Assembly: GCF_041320605.1 (NCBI RefSeq)
Contig: NZ_CP166679.1
Coordinates: 3,024,001-3,088,000, forward strand
Source of the DNA: Arenibacter antarcticus
Lineage (GTDB): Bacteria; Bacteroidota; Bacteroidia; Flavobacteriales; Flavobacteriaceae
DNA: 64,000 bases
Direction: 5' to 3'
Under the pieces are notes generated by a model. It worked only from the letters and a program-made list of their open reading frames with translations. It was not told the origin of the DNA and ran no database searches. A program made the translations under genes and the position numbers. Within the stretch, counting starts at the first letter, position 1. The number at the start of each line of letters is the position of its first letter. Shown here one piece after another: positions 36,293-46,148 of the stretch.

Positions 36293-36335
36293 GTTGTTGT
36301 CCGATTTAATCACAGGCATAATATAATTAAAGAAT

Positions 36336-36366
36336 CAAATGTAGTATTTTTGATTGCCCTATCAAA
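36336..36366 (-). promoter_or_regulatory. Promoter of the thr operon
   Basis: On the minus strand a -33 TTTG (36366-36363) is separated by 19 bases from a -7 box TACATTTG (36343-36336), a full match to the Bacteroidota promoter. Transcription would start near 36330, giving a leader of about 178 bases before thrA. Confidence 0.7.
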
Positions 36367-36407
36367 TCCTTAAGTGAATTTTTGTGAAATCGATAAATTT
36401 TATCAAA

Positions 36408-36415
36408 TATTTTTG
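36408..36415 (+). promoter_or_regulatory. -7 box (TATTTTTG) of nnr
   Basis: TATTTTTG matches TAnnTTTG and ends five bases before the nnr ATG at 36420, so the message is probably leaderless. It diverges from the thr promoter about 40-70 bases away. Confidence 0.5.
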
Positions 36416-36419
36416 TTGA

Positions 36420-37958
36420 ATGAAGATTTTTAATACCAAAGAAATATACGAAGCTGATAAATTCACATTAGAAAGGCAGCAAATTAGTGCTGAAGATCTA
36501 ATGGAAAAGGCTGCCGTTCAGATTTTTAACTGGATGCATACCAGATTAAACGGGGATCAGACCCAAATATATATATTCTGTGGTGTAGGCAATAATGGGG
36601 GAGATGGGCTAGTGCTTGCAAGACATTTAGTGCAGCATGGGTATAGGGTAACGGTCTGTGTCGTAAACTTTAATGAGCATAGGTCAAAGGAGTTTTTGAT
36701 TAACTTAGACCGCTTAAAGGAAGCCAAAGTTTGGCCCAAATTTTTAGGCGAAAGTTCCATTATCCCGCAATTAGAAAAAGAAGCTATAATTGTAGACGCT
36801 ATTTTTGGCATTGGCCTGAAAAGAGCTGTTGCTCCTTGGGTTCTAGAAGTTTTTCGTGAAATAAATAAGTCCAATGCGTTTGTATTGTCCATAGATATTC
36901 CTTCTGGATTATTTATGGATCATAAAGTTCCGAATAACGATGAGGCTGTAAAATCTAGTTATCTACTGAGTTTTCAAGTGCCGAAACTTATATTTTTTCT
37001 ACCAGATACCGGGCTGTTTTTGGATCAATGGGAGCTTTTGGATATTGGTTTGGATACGGATTTTCTTATGCACGCACCCTCGGACTATGAGCTAATTGGT
37101 AAAGCAGAAGTACTCCCCTTTTATCGCCCAAGGACAAAATATACTCATAAAGGAACTTATGGACATGTGCTGATCATTGGAGGGAGTTACGGTAAAATTG
37201 GTGCTGTACTTATGGCGGCCAAGGGGAGTTTATATGCAGGAAGCGGGTTGGTTACGGCATTTGTACCTAAATGTGGACTTGTACCGCTTCAAAGTGCATT
37301 TCCAGAGTTGATGGTGCTAACCGATATCAACGAAACCGAAATTACTAATATCGATTTTAATTTTACACCAACAGTGATCGGGATTGGAGTAGGAATGGGT
37401 ACTGGTACTAATGCCGTTAAAGCCTTTTCCTTATTTTTAAAAAATAACAAAACCCCTTTGGTCATAGATGCTGATGGGTTGAATATTCTAGCGAAGAATC
37501 CTGATCTATTTTCGGACTTACCGCCACAAACGGTGCTAACACCACATCCCAAAGAATTAGAGCGAATGTTGGGGAAATGGAAGAACGACTTTGATAAGTT
37601 GATAAAAACGAAGGAATTCTCCAAAAAACACGATTGTATAGTGGTTATAAAAGGGGCGCATACCATAACAGTCTATGGTGATAAAGGATATGTAAATTCT
37701 ACAGGAAATCCAGGGATGGCTACAGGAGGAAGTGGTGATGTGCTCACCGGGGTAATTACAGGATTATTGGCCCAAGGATACGCGACTTTAGAGGCTGCTG
37801 TTTTTGGAGTTTATCTGCACGGTAGGGCTGCCGATATAGCAATTAGGGAATGTGGATTTCAGGCGTTGGTGGCTACGGATATAATAGCCCATTTGGGGAA
37901 GGCCTATTTGGACCTGTTTGTAGATCAGGTGAATAGTCTTCAGGATGAGCAAGCCTAG
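36420..37958 (+). CDS. nnr: Bifunctional NAD(P)H-hydrate epimerase / ADP-dependent dehydratase
   Basis: This 512-residue fusion repairs damaged NADH and NADPH hydrates. The N-terminal YjeF epimerase domain (about 1-215) shows FCGVGNNGGDGLVLARHL near residue 53. The C-terminal ribokinase-like dehydratase domain (about 230-505) shows GHVLIIGGSYGKIGAVLMAA near residue 246, VLTPHPKELERML near 371 and NPGMATGGSGDVLTGVI near 429. The start MKIFNTKEIYEADKFT fits the family, even though the promoter box leaves no leader. Confidence 0.95.
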   Translation: MKIFNTKEIYEADKFTLERQQISAEDLMEKAAVQIFNWMHTRLNGDQTQIYIFCGVGNNGGDGLVLARHLVQHGYRVTVCVVNFNEHRSKEFLINLDRLKEAKVWPKFLGESSIIPQLEKEAIIVDAIFGIGLKRAVAPWVLEVFREINKSNAFVLSIDIPSGLFMDHKVPNNDEAVKSSYLLSFQVPKLIFFLPDTGLFLDQWELLDIGLDTDFLMHAPSDYELIGKAEVLPFYRPRTKYTHKGTYGHVLIIGGSYGKIGAVLMAAKGSLYAGSGLVTAFVPKCGLVPLQSAFPELMVLTDINETEITNIDFNFTPTVIGIGVGMGTGTNAVKAFSLFLKNNKTPLVIDADGLNILAKNPDLFSDLPPQTVLTPHPKELERMLGKWKNDFDKLIKTKEFSKKHDCIVVIKGAHTITVYGDKGYVNSTGNPGMATGGSGDVLTGVITGLLAQGYATLEAAVFGVYLHGRAADIAIRECGFQALVATDIIAHLGKAYLDLFVDQVNSLQDEQA

Positions 37959-37990
37959 TGTTGTGTGTTTTATCTGTGTACGTCTAAATG

Positions 37991-38401
37991 TTATGCTGCT
38001 TTGGTGGATCTAACGCGGCGTTTGATCCAAATTAATGCATTGTCGATATTTATAAAAAATTTCATTGTTTTTTTGTAGAAAAGCTTTTCTATATTGAAAT
38101 TATGCATGTCTATCTCCTTAATAGAGACAACAGCAAGTGCTTTTAAATTACTTATTTCCCTGAGCTGAATGTAGGTCATGGGGTCAATGGCGTAGGAGTG
38201 CTTTCGTAAACTGATAAACCCAAAATTTTTATTTCTAAAATGAATTTCGATTATGCCTAGGATTTGAAATAATCCTTCCTGAGTAATTGTAGTTCCTTCA
38301 TCAAAGATAGAAACCATATAATCCTCAAATACCTGTACTTTTCCGATCTCCAATTGATATTCCTTAACGATTATAGTCTTGCTAGGTCTTCCGACTTTCA
38401 T
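37991..38401 (-). CDS. Conserved hypothetical protein
   Basis: This 136-residue protein has no signal peptide. It has an alternating beta pattern (NFGFISLRKHSYAIDP, LKALAVVSIKEIDM) ending in a basic tail (NALIWIKRRVRSTKAA). The pattern of strand, helix, strand resembles small SpoIIAA/STAS-like regulators, but no motif confirms that. It stands alone on the minus strand, with its 3' end 32 bases from the convergent nnr stop. I do not recognise a function. Confidence 0.6.
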   Translation of the reverse strand: MKVGRPSKTIIVKEYQLEIGKVQVFEDYMVSIFDEGTTITQEGLFQILGIIEIHFRNKNFGFISLRKHSYAIDPMTYIQLREISNLKALAVVSIKEIDMHNFNIEKLFYKKTMKFFINIDNALIWIKRRVRSTKAA

Positions 38402-38629
38402 TTTTCGTAATTTATATAGTGTCTCGTTAGCGAAAGTAGAATTATAGTCCTCTATTTTGAAAATTATTAGATTAAAGGCCTATTTATCGTTTATATGGGA
38501 ACTAAAGGGATTTTATGTATGTTAACTCCTACTTAATAGATGGTAAGATACTCCGTTACCTGCAGTAAACTAACCAAATAGAGGTGAGTGTAGAGTTGTT
38601 TGATGCTAGTTCGGGGGTGGGGTAAAGTT

Positions 38630-38664
38630 AAAGGGGTAACACAAATGTGTTACCCCTTTTTTTT
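38630..38664. terminator. Strong hairpin terminator downstream of clpC
   Basis: A near-perfect stem AAAGGGGTAACACA pairs with TGTGTTACCCCTTT. The eight-T run lies on the plus strand side, whereas the convergent clpC message on the minus strand has only TTTAACTTT after the stem. It could stop transcription in both directions, better on the plus strand. Confidence 0.75.
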
Positions 38665-38686
38665 ATGCTCGACATGAATTTAAAAT

Positions 38687-41233
38687 CTAGGTCTTAGAAG
38701 ACTTTTCTGCCTTATTAATTTTAATGGTGAGCTCTTGCTTGGGCTCATCTAAATCCATTAGGATAGTATCGCCTTCTTCCAACTTAGAGTTTACAATTTC
38801 CTCTGCTAGGGCATCTTCAATATATTTTTGAATGGCCCGTTTTAAAGGTCTAGCTCCATATTGTCTGTCAAAACCTTTTTCGGCTATATAATCCTTCGCT
38901 TTTTCTGTAAGGGTAAGATTATAGCCAATATCCTTAATCCTAGCAAATAATTTCCGTAGTTCAATATCAATAATCTTATGGATATGTTCCCTTTCCAAAG
39001 CATTAAATACCACTACGTCATCTATTCTATTTAGGAATTCTGGAGCGAAAGCTTTTTTAAGGGCATTTTCAATAACACTCTTTTGATAGGTATCTGCTTG
39101 GGCTTTTTTTGCTGATGTTCCAAAGCCAACTCCTTGACCGAAATCCTTGAGTTGTCTAGCGCCAATGTTAGATGTCATAATAATGATCGTATTTCTAAAA
39201 TCGATCTTTCTGCCCAAACTATCGGTCAGATATCCGTCGTCCAAAACTTGCAATAACATATTAAATACATCAGGGTGCGCCTTTTCTATCTCATCCAATA
39301 GGATAACCGAATACGGTTTGCGACGAACTTTTTCTGTCAATTGTCCACCTTCCTCATATCCAACATATCCCGGAGGTGCACCAACCAATCTAGAGATGGC
39401 AAATTTCTCCATATATTCACTCATATCTACCCGTATCAAAGCATCTTCTGAATCGAATAGCTCTTTGGCAAGTACTTTGGCGAGTTGTGTTTTTCCCACA
39501 CCTGTCTGTCCCAAGAAAATAAAGGAACCAATAGGTTTATTAGGGTCTTTCAATCCGGCACGGTTCCGTTGAATGGCTTTTGCAACCTTGGCCACCGCTT
39601 CATCCTGTCCTATTACATTGCCTTTAATCAACTGAGGTAATTTGGCCAGTTTGTTGCTTTCGGTCTGCGCTATCCTGTTTACGGGGATACCGCTCATCAT
39701 GGATACCACATCGGCCACATTGTCCTCTGAAACTGTTTCTTTATGAAGTTTACTATCTTCTTCCCAGCGTTCTTGGGCAATGGCTAAATCTTTCTCGATC
39801 CGTTTCTCGTCGTCTCTAAGCTTTGCAGCTTCTTCGTATTTTTGTTTCTTAACGACTGTGTTTTTCAGTTCGCGAACATCTTCCAGTTGCTTTTCCAGTT
39901 CCAAAATCTGTTTAGGGACGTCCATATTAACGATATGTACCCTAGAACCTGATTCGTCCAAGGCATCTATAGCCTTGTCAGGAAGAAATCTGTCCGTCAT
40001 ATACCTGTTCGTAAGTTTTACACAGGCAATAATAGCTTCGTCAGTATAGAGCACATTGTGGTGCTCTTCGTATTTTCCTTTAATGTTCTTGAGTATTTCT
40101 ATGGTTTCCTCTACGGAAGTAGGTTCTACGATAACCTTTTGAAATCGTCTTTCCAAGGCGCCATCTTTCTCAATATATTGGCGGTATTCATCTAAGGTAG
40201 TAGCACCAATACATTGGATTTCCCCCCTAGCCAAAGCAGGTTTGAACATATTGGAAGCATCCAAGCTTCCCGTTGCCCCACCAGCGCCAACAATGGTATG
40301 GATCTCATCGATAAAAAGAATTACATCGTCATTTTTTTCCAATTCGTTCATCACCGCTTTCATGCGCTCTTCAAATTGGCCACGATATTTTGTTCCTGCC
40401 ACCAAAGATGCCAAATCCAAGGTGACTACCCTTTTATTGTAGAGTATTCGGGATACTTTTTTATTGATTATCCTAAGGGCCAACCCTTCCGCGATGGCAC
40501 TTTTGCCTACTCCGGGCTCTCCTATCAATAATGGGTTGTTCTTTTTTCTTCTGCTTAATATTTGTGATACCCTTTCAATTTCTTTCTCTCGGCCCACTAC
40601 GGGATCCAGTTTGTTCTCCTCGGCCATTTTGGTCAGGTCGCGTCCGAAATTATCCAAAACCGGAGTTTTAGATTTCTTGCTTCCTTTCTGTCCAGAGGGT
40701 CCAAAAGTACCTTCTTTCTCCTCACTGGAATCATCCGAATCACTTGGGAACGATTCCGCAGTTGGGGAGTCTATATAATCGTCGTCACTTGTAATCATTG
40801 ATTTAAATTGATCTTTTACCCCGTCGTAATCTACTTTTAATTTATGAAGTAGTTTAGTGGTGGGGTCATTTTCATTGCGTAAAATACATAGTAGTAAATG
40901 TGCGGTATTAATAGAGGAACTTTGAAATAGTTTAGCCTCCAAAAAAGTTGTTTTTAACGCACGTTCTGCTTGCCTAGTAAGGTGTAGGTTTTTTTTGTCC
41001 TTTTGCACATTACCAGAAGTGGGATTAGCTGGACTTAGAATTTCCACTTTTCTCCTGAGGTGGTCCAAGTCTACGTCCAATGCATCTAAAATGCTGATGG
41101 CTTTCCCGTTGCCATCCCTAAGTAGTCCTAGCATTAAATGCTCAGTTCCAATAAAGTCGTGCCCCAATCTAAGGGCCTCTTCCTTACTGTAAGCAATAAC
41201 GTCTTTTACTCTAGGGGAAAAATTATCATCCAT
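38687..41233 (-). CDS. clpC: ATP-dependent Clp protease ATP-binding subunit ClpC
   Basis: This Hsp100 unfoldase of about 848 residues feeds proteins to ClpP. It has a double Clp N-domain (about residues 1-145), the first AAA module with LIGEPGVGKSAIAEGLA and VILFIDEIHTIVGAG, a middle coiled region with a UVR-like KYEEAAKLRDDEKRIE, and a second AAA module with FLGQTGVGKTQLAKVLA and VILLDEIEKAHPDV. A VGFG loop (FGQGVGFGTSAKK) fits ClpP binding. The start is taken at MDDNFSPRVKDVI (41233), the usual N-terminus. It diverges from gyrA. Confidence 0.95.
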   Translation of the reverse strand: MDDNFSPRVKDVIAYSKEEALRLGHDFIGTEHLMLGLLRDGNGKAISILDALDVDLDHLRRKVEILSPANPTSGNVQKDKKNLHLTRQAERALKTTFLEAKLFQSSSINTAHLLLCILRNENDPTTKLLHKLKVDYDGVKDQFKSMITSDDDYIDSPTAESFPSDSDDSSEEKEGTFGPSGQKGSKKSKTPVLDNFGRDLTKMAEENKLDPVVGREKEIERVSQILSRRKKNNPLLIGEPGVGKSAIAEGLALRIINKKVSRILYNKRVVTLDLASLVAGTKYRGQFEERMKAVMNELEKNDDVILFIDEIHTIVGAGGATGSLDASNMFKPALARGEIQCIGATTLDEYRQYIEKDGALERRFQKVIVEPTSVEETIEILKNIKGKYEEHHNVLYTDEAIIACVKLTNRYMTDRFLPDKAIDALDESGSRVHIVNMDVPKQILELEKQLEDVRELKNTVVKKQKYEEAAKLRDDEKRIEKDLAIAQERWEEDSKLHKETVSEDNVADVVSMMSGIPVNRIAQTESNKLAKLPQLIKGNVIGQDEAVAKVAKAIQRNRAGLKDPNKPIGSFIFLGQTGVGKTQLAKVLAKELFDSEDALIRVDMSEYMEKFAISRLVGAPPGYVGYEEGGQLTEKVRRKPYSVILLDEIEKAHPDVFNMLLQVLDDGYLTDSLGRKIDFRNTIIIMTSNIGARQLKDFGQGVGFGTSAKKAQADTYQKSVIENALKKAFAPEFLNRIDDVVVFNALEREHIHKIIDIELRKLFARIKDIGYNLTLTEKAKDYIAEKGFDRQYGARPLKRAIQKYIEDALAEEIVNSKLEEGDTILMDLDEPKQELTIKINKAEKSSKT

Positions 41234-41371
41234 AAAATATCCTTTCAAGTTTAAAAATAGTAAATCTATACTAATCTAAGGCAAATACTATACCTAATAT
41301 TTAATAAAGTGGTTTAATTGATAAAAAAACACCATTATTTGCAAAAATTATAACTTAGAATTTGTTAATCG

Positions 41372-41379
41372 TACCTTTG
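41372..41379 (+). promoter_or_regulatory. -7 box (TACCTTTG) upstream of gyrA
   Basis: TACCTTTG matches TAnnTTTG and lies 110 bases before the gyrA ATG, implying a leader of about 100 bases. A clear -33 TTG at 17-20 bases was not found. Confidence 0.5.
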
Positions 41380-41489
41380 TCAAAAGGTGTTGATAAATTC
41401 TTTACAAAAGTATAACTTTATTACAGGCGTAGTGCCGAATTTATGTATATTGTCGTGCTTTTTTAACTAAATTAATAAGAAGATTTTAA

Positions 41490-44021
41490 ATGGCAGAAGG
41501 AGAAAAATTAATTCCGGTTAACATTGATGATGAAATGAAATCTGCGTACATTGATTATTCAATGTCCGTCATTGTGTCACGTGCCCTACCTGATGTCAGG
41601 GACGGTCTAAAGCCTGTGCATAGAAGGGTTTTGTTCGGAATGCACGAGTTAGGTGTTAGGTCTGGTAGTGCCCATAAGAAATCGGCGCGTATTGTTGGGG
41701 AGGTATTGGGTAAGTATCACCCACATGGTGATACCTCGGTTTATGATGCCATGGTACGTATGGCACAGGAGTGGAGTTTGCGCTATATGTTGGTAGATGG
41801 CCAGGGTAACTTTGGTTCAATTGATGGCGATAGTCCAGCAGCGATGCGTTATACGGAGGCCCGTATGCGGAAGATTGCAGATGATATGTTGATCGATATA
41901 GAAAAAGATACTGTAGATCATCAGCTAAACTTTGATGATTCTTTAAAGGAACCAACAGTATTGCCTACTAGGATTCCAAATCTACTGGTTAACGGTGCTT
42001 CAGGAATTGCAGTGGGAATGGCTACCAATATGCCACCTCACAATCTATCTGAAGTGGTGGATGGAACCATTGCTTATATTGATAACCACGACATTACTAT
42101 AGATGAGATCATCACCCATATAAAGGCACCAGATTTTCCAACAGGAGGTATCATTTATGGATATGATGGTGTTAAGGAAGCGTTTCATACCGGCCGTGGC
42201 CGAGTGATGATGAGGGCGAAGGCCGAATTTGAAGAGGTTCAGGGGAGGGAATGTATTATAGTTACAGAAATTCCTTATCAGGTGAACAAGGCGGATATGA
42301 TAAAGAAGACCGCAGATTTGGTGAATGATAAAAAGATAGAAGGTATTGCCTCTATCAGGGATGAGTCTGATAGGAACGGGATGCGGATCGTTTATATTCT
42401 AAAAAGAGACGCTATACCTAATATTGTACTAAATACCTTATATAAGTATACAGCGCTACAATCTTCGTTTAGCGTGAACAATATTGCCCTTGTAAAAGGA
42501 AGGCCACAATTGCTCAATGTTAAGGAGATGATCCATTATTTTGTGGAACATCGCCATGAGGTAGTCGTAAGGCGTACCGAGTTTGAATTGAAAAAAGCAG
42601 AGGATAGGGCTCATATATTAGAGGGTCTGATCATTGCTTCGGATAATATAGATGAGGTAATTGCCATTATTAGGGCCTCTTCTAATGCAGACGAAGCTAG
42701 GGAGAAATTGATGGAGCGCTTTAAACTGAGCGAAGTTCAGGCAAAGGCTATCGTGGAAATGAGGCTACGTCAGTTGACTGGATTGGAACAGGATAAGTTA
42801 AGAACGGAATATGAGGAAATAATGCTACTCATAGAGGACTTAAAGGATATTTTGGCCCGGAAGGAGCGTAGAATGGATATTATTAAGGAAGAGCTTCTAG
42901 AGGTAAAGGATAAATACGGGGATAGAAGGCGTTCTGAAATAAATATTGCAGGTGGGGACCTAAGCATGGAAGATATGATTCCGGATGAGCAGGTAGTTAT
43001 TACTATCTCACATGCAGGATATATTAAGCGGACCCCCTTGTCCGACTACAAGACACAAAATAGGGGCGGGGTAGGTCAGAAAGCTTCCTCAACACGAAAC
43101 GAAGATTTCTTAGAGTATCTTTTTGTAGGTACCAACCACCAGTATATGTTATTCTTTACGCAGAAAGGTAAATGCTTTTGGATGCGGGTGTACGAAATTC
43201 CTGAAGGGACCAAAACTTCTAAAGGACGTGCCATCCAAAACCTTATCAATATAGAAAATGATGATACGGTAAAAGCATTCATTTGTACGCAAGATTTAAA
43301 GGATGAAGAATATGTGAACAACCATTTTGTAATTATGGCTACCAAAAAGGGAATTGTGAAAAAGACCTCTTTGGAGCAATATTCTAGGCCAAGACAAAAT
43401 GGCATCAATGCTATTGGTATCCGTGAAGATGATGAGTTATTGGAAGCAAAACTTACTACAGGTGCCAGTCAAATATTTTTAGGATTAAAATCTGGAAAGG
43501 CGATTAGGTTCGAGGAAAGCAAGACTAGACCTATGGGTAGAAATGCTTCAGGGGTTCGTGGAATAACCTTAGCCCATGAAGAGGATGAGGTGATTGGTAT
43601 GGTAGCAGTACACGATTTTGATGAGGAGATATTAGTGGTTTCCGCAAACGGTTATGGGAAACGTTCCAGTATCGAGGATTATAGGATTACGAATAGGGGA
43701 GGAAAAGGAGTAAAGACCATTTCCATTACCGAGAAAACGGGAGGATTGGTTGCCATTAAAAACGTTTCCGATTCTGATGACCTTATGATTATCAATAAAT
43801 CCGGTATTGCCATTAGGATGAGTGTAGAGGATTTAAGGGTAATGGGGCGCGCCACTCAGGGGGTTCGACTCATTAGTATTAAGGGGAACGATTCCATCGC
43901 AGCAGTAGCCAAAGTGATGAAGGACGAAGAAGAGTTGGAAGATATTGAGAACTTGGATGTAGACCTTAATGATGAAAACGGCACGACTCTTGATAATACT
44001 GGAGACGAAAACAAAGAATAA
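41490..44021 (+). CDS. gyrA: DNA gyrase subunit A
   Basis: This 843-residue protein is the DNA-cleaving subunit of gyrase. The catalytic tyrosine is Y121 in [15 protein letters not shown]; the quinolone-determining region reads [19 protein letters not shown], with Thr at the place of E. coli Ser83 and Asp kept at the place of Asp87. The beta-pinwheel C-terminal domain carries the GyrA-box-like [14 protein letters not shown] near residue 521, which marks gyrase rather than topoisomerase IV. An acidic tail ends the protein. It is followed after 32 bases by the TPR gene. Confidence 0.96.
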   Translation: MAEGEKLIPVNIDDEMKSAYIDYSMSVIVSRALPDVRDGLKPVHRRVLFGMHELGVRSGSAHKKSARIVGEVLGKYHPHGDTSVYDAMVRMAQEWSLRYMLVDGQGNFGSIDGDSPAAMRYTEARMRKIADDMLIDIEKDTVDHQLNFDDSLKEPTVLPTRIPNLLVNGASGIAVGMATNMPPHNLSEVVDGTIAYIDNHDITIDEIITHIKAPDFPTGGIIYGYDGVKEAFHTGRGRVMMRAKAEFEEVQGRECIIVTEIPYQVNKADMIKKTADLVNDKKIEGIASIRDESDRNGMRIVYILKRDAIPNIVLNTLYKYTALQSSFSVNNIALVKGRPQLLNVKEMIHYFVEHRHEVVVRRTEFELKKAEDRAHILEGLIIASDNIDEVIAIIRASSNADEAREKLMERFKLSEVQAKAIVEMRLRQLTGLEQDKLRTEYEEIMLLIEDLKDILARKERRMDIIKEELLEVKDKYGDRRRSEINIAGGDLSMEDMIPDEQVVITISHAGYIKRTPLSDYKTQNRGGVGQKASSTRNEDFLEYLFVGTNHQYMLFFTQKGKCFWMRVYEIPEGTKTSKGRAIQNLINIENDDTVKAFICTQDLKDEEYVNNHFVIMATKKGIVKKTSLEQYSRPRQNGINAIGIREDDELLEAKLTTGASQIFLGLKSGKAIRFEESKTRPMGRNASGVRGITLAHEEDEVIGMVAVHDFDEEILVVSANGYGKRSSIEDYRITNRGGKGVKTISITEKTGGLVAIKNVSDSDDLMIINKSGIAIRMSVEDLRVMGRATQGVRLISIKGNDSIAAVAKVMKDEEELEDIENLDVDLNDENGTTLDNTGDENKE

Positions 44022-44053
44022 CCATAAACACTAATTATTAATACACTTTTGAA

Positions 44054-45316
44054 ATGAAGACAAATATTCTAATATTATCCGCTATGTTTTGCAGCATAGT
44101 TGGATTTTCTCAAAAAAGCGAAATTAAGGCTGCGGAAAAAGCCTTAAAATCCGGTGATGCCATGGCTGCAAAATCAAGCTTGGAAAGTGCTTCATCACTA
44201 ATTGATGCGGCAGACGAAAAAATGCAGGCCCAATATTACTTTTTAAAAGGCAAGGCATATTCGGAACTGGCGAAAAAAGGTACTTCAGATGCTTTTGACG
44301 AAGCTATTTCTGCCTTTAGAAAGGTAGTCGAGGTTGAGAAGGTAAGTGGTAAATCCAAATATAGCTCGGAAGCTACTGGGAATCTTTCTTCTATGACCGT
44401 TGATCTTGTGAACTCAGCTGTAGAGGACAACAATAATAAGCGGTTTAAGGAAGGTGCCGAAAAACTCCATTTGGGGTACCAATTGAGCCCTAAGGACACC
44501 ATATATCTTTACTATGCTGCAAGCAGTGCGGTAAATGGTGGACATTATGAGCTTGCTCTTGACTACTACAACGAATTAAAGGATCTTAATTACGATGGTA
44601 GTGGAATAGTGTATAAGGCTACCAATGTGGAGACTGGAGAGGTTGAGGAAATGGAAAAAACCCAACGTGAATTAATGGTAAAGTCTGGAGCTTACAAAGA
44701 TCCGATAGATGAGAAAACAGCCTCAAAAACGACTGAGATCGTTAAGAATGTTGCGTTGATCTATACTCAATTAGGTCAAGATGACAAGGCTTTAGAAGCA
44801 TATAAGGATGCAAGGGCCAAAGATCCAAAGGATGTAAATTTGATCTTGAACCAGGCTAATCTTTATTACAAAATGGATGATAAGGATAAGTTTAAAACCT
44901 TAATGGCCGAGGCTGCAGAAGTAGCGCCGGACAATCCAGATCTTTTTTACAATATAGGTGTAATCAATATGGAGCAGGGTAATATAGAGGAAGCTAGAGA
45001 TGCTTACAAAAGAGCCATCGAAATCAACCCTGGGTATGTAAATGCTCAATTAAATCTGTCTACTACCTATGTTAACGAGGGCAACGGACTAATTGATGAG
45101 ATGAATACGTTGGGGAATTCTAAAAAGGACATCACTAGATATGATGAACTAAAAGAGCAAAAGGACAGTTTGTTTCGTGACGGTGCTATTATTTTGGAAG
45201 ATGCGGTAAAGCAAAATCCAGATAATCAAGGATTATTAACCCAGCTTAAGAATATATATGGGGCATTGGGAGATAATGAAAACTTCATGCGTGTAAAAAA
45301 GCTTTTGGGCGAGTAA
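44054..45316 (+). CDS. Secreted tetratricopeptide repeat protein
   Basis: This 420-residue protein starts with a signal peptide (TNILILSAMFCSIVGFSQ) with cleavage likely after FSQ. Several TPR units follow, the clearest being at residues 232-265 (IYTQLGQDDKALEAYKDARA), 267-295 and 298-331 (FYNIGVINMEQGNIEEARDAY then AIEINPG). It is probably a periplasmic scaffold. A gyrA-TPR pair is common in Flavobacteriaceae as far as I recall. It lies 32 bases after gyrA and is followed by a strong terminator. Confidence 0.85.
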   Translation: MKTNILILSAMFCSIVGFSQKSEIKAAEKALKSGDAMAAKSSLESASSLIDAADEKMQAQYYFLKGKAYSELAKKGTSDAFDEAISAFRKVVEVEKVSGKSKYSSEATGNLSSMTVDLVNSAVEDNNNKRFKEGAEKLHLGYQLSPKDTIYLYYAASSAVNGGHYELALDYYNELKDLNYDGSGIVYKATNVETGEVEEMEKTQRELMVKSGAYKDPIDEKTASKTTEIVKNVALIYTQLGQDDKALEAYKDARAKDPKDVNLILNQANLYYKMDDKDKFKTLMAEAAEVAPDNPDLFYNIGVINMEQGNIEEARDAYKRAIEINPGYVNAQLNLSTTYVNEGNGLIDEMNTLGNSKKDITRYDELKEQKDSLFRDGAIILEDAVKQNPDNQGLLTQLKNIYGALGDNENFMRVKKLLGE

Positions 45317-45337
45317 TTACAGCAAACACTATAATAA

Positions 45338-45374
45338 ACAAAAATGGCCGTCATATAATGACGGCCATTTTTGT
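45338..45374. terminator. Bidirectional terminator between the TPR gene and the NlpC/P60 gene
   Basis: A perfect 16-bp stem ACAAAAATGGCCGTCA / TGACGGCCATTTTTGT has A and T runs on its two sides, so it can end transcription in both directions. It lies between convergent genes, directly at the stop of the minus-strand gene. Confidence 0.9.
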
Positions 45375-46126
45375 TAAATGATTTTTTTAATGACCCTAAG
45401 GCTATGGGTGTAGGTATTTGTTTCTGTGCTAAAAATACCAGAATGGTCTAACCTATCCAACCTTACTTTTCCGTAGGAATGGATAATATAATTGTTGTCC
45501 ATGATAATGCCAACATGGTCTATGACCCCTTCATTGTTGTCAAAAAATGCCAGATCTCCAGGTTCGCTCTCTTCAATAAAACTCAGAGCTTCTCCTTGTG
45601 TAGATTGTTGTTTGGCATCCCTTAATAGTTGGTGGCCATTTATTTTATACACCATTTGGGTAAATCCGGAACTATCTATTCCAAAAACGCTTTTCCCGCC
45701 CCACAAGTAAGGTGCGTTTAAATATAGCAATGCTGTTTCTATCAATTCCCTCTTTTCTTGGCGTCCGGAGGTGAACGAGCCTTCGAAATAGTGGTTTAAT
45801 ACTGAACTTTGCAATATGGAGGATCCCAAAACAATAGGCAATAAAACATTTTGTTCGGTTTCAATAAAGGAAATAAGATCTGAAGAGACCATGGGCTCAA
45901 CATTAGTATCTATTTTTAAATAAAGATCCTCACTGATAAGAGCAAACTGCTGATTATTGACCCAACCTTCGTATTGATCAAAAGCTATTCGGATCCTGCT
46001 CCAAATCTTTCGTCGTTCCAGAACTTTAAAATGTTCTCCGTACAACAATTGAGTTATCATTTCACCAGTATCGTCCGCAATGGATCGAACAGGAACAAGG
46101 CTGAGGTGGCAAATACCGTATTGCAT
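45374..46126 (-). CDS. NlpC/P60 (C40) family protein with catalytic Cys replaced by Ser
   Basis: This 250-residue protein has N-terminal SH3-like domains (about residues 1-115: CHLSLVPVRSIADDTGEMI, GWVNNQQFAL) and a C-terminal NlpC/P60 domain (about 125-250). The fold's active-site block normally reads GIDCSGF; here it is FGIDSSGFTQMVY, with Ser152 (codon AGT at 45673-45671) instead of Cys. The two histidine positions are kept (H204 in IDHVGIIM, H216 in YIIHSYGK). Members cut cell-wall peptides, but this one may be inactive or a binding protein. No signal peptide is visible. It is 22 bases after the thiolase gene. Confidence 0.88.
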   Translation of the reverse strand: MQYGICHLSLVPVRSIADDTGEMITQLLYGEHFKVLERRKIWSRIRIAFDQYEGWVNNQQFALISEDLYLKIDTNVEPMVSSDLISFIETEQNVLLPIVLGSSILQSSVLNHYFEGSFTSGRQEKRELIETALLYLNAPYLWGGKSVFGIDSSGFTQMVYKINGHQLLRDAKQQSTQGEALSFIEESEPGDLAFFDNNEGVIDHVGIIMDNNYIIHSYGKVRLDRLDHSGIFSTETNTYTHSLRVIKKII

Positions 46127-46148
46127 GAGCGTGCTTTACAAGAACTTA

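Noticed and set aside
38687-41233. The ATPase as ClpB disaggregase
   Set aside because: The long ClpB middle domain is absent, and a UVR-like motif and a VGFG ClpP-binding loop are present, which mark ClpC.
41490-44021. The type II topoisomerase subunit as ParC
   Set aside because: The length and the GyrA-box-like QNRGGVG in the C-terminal domain favour gyrase.
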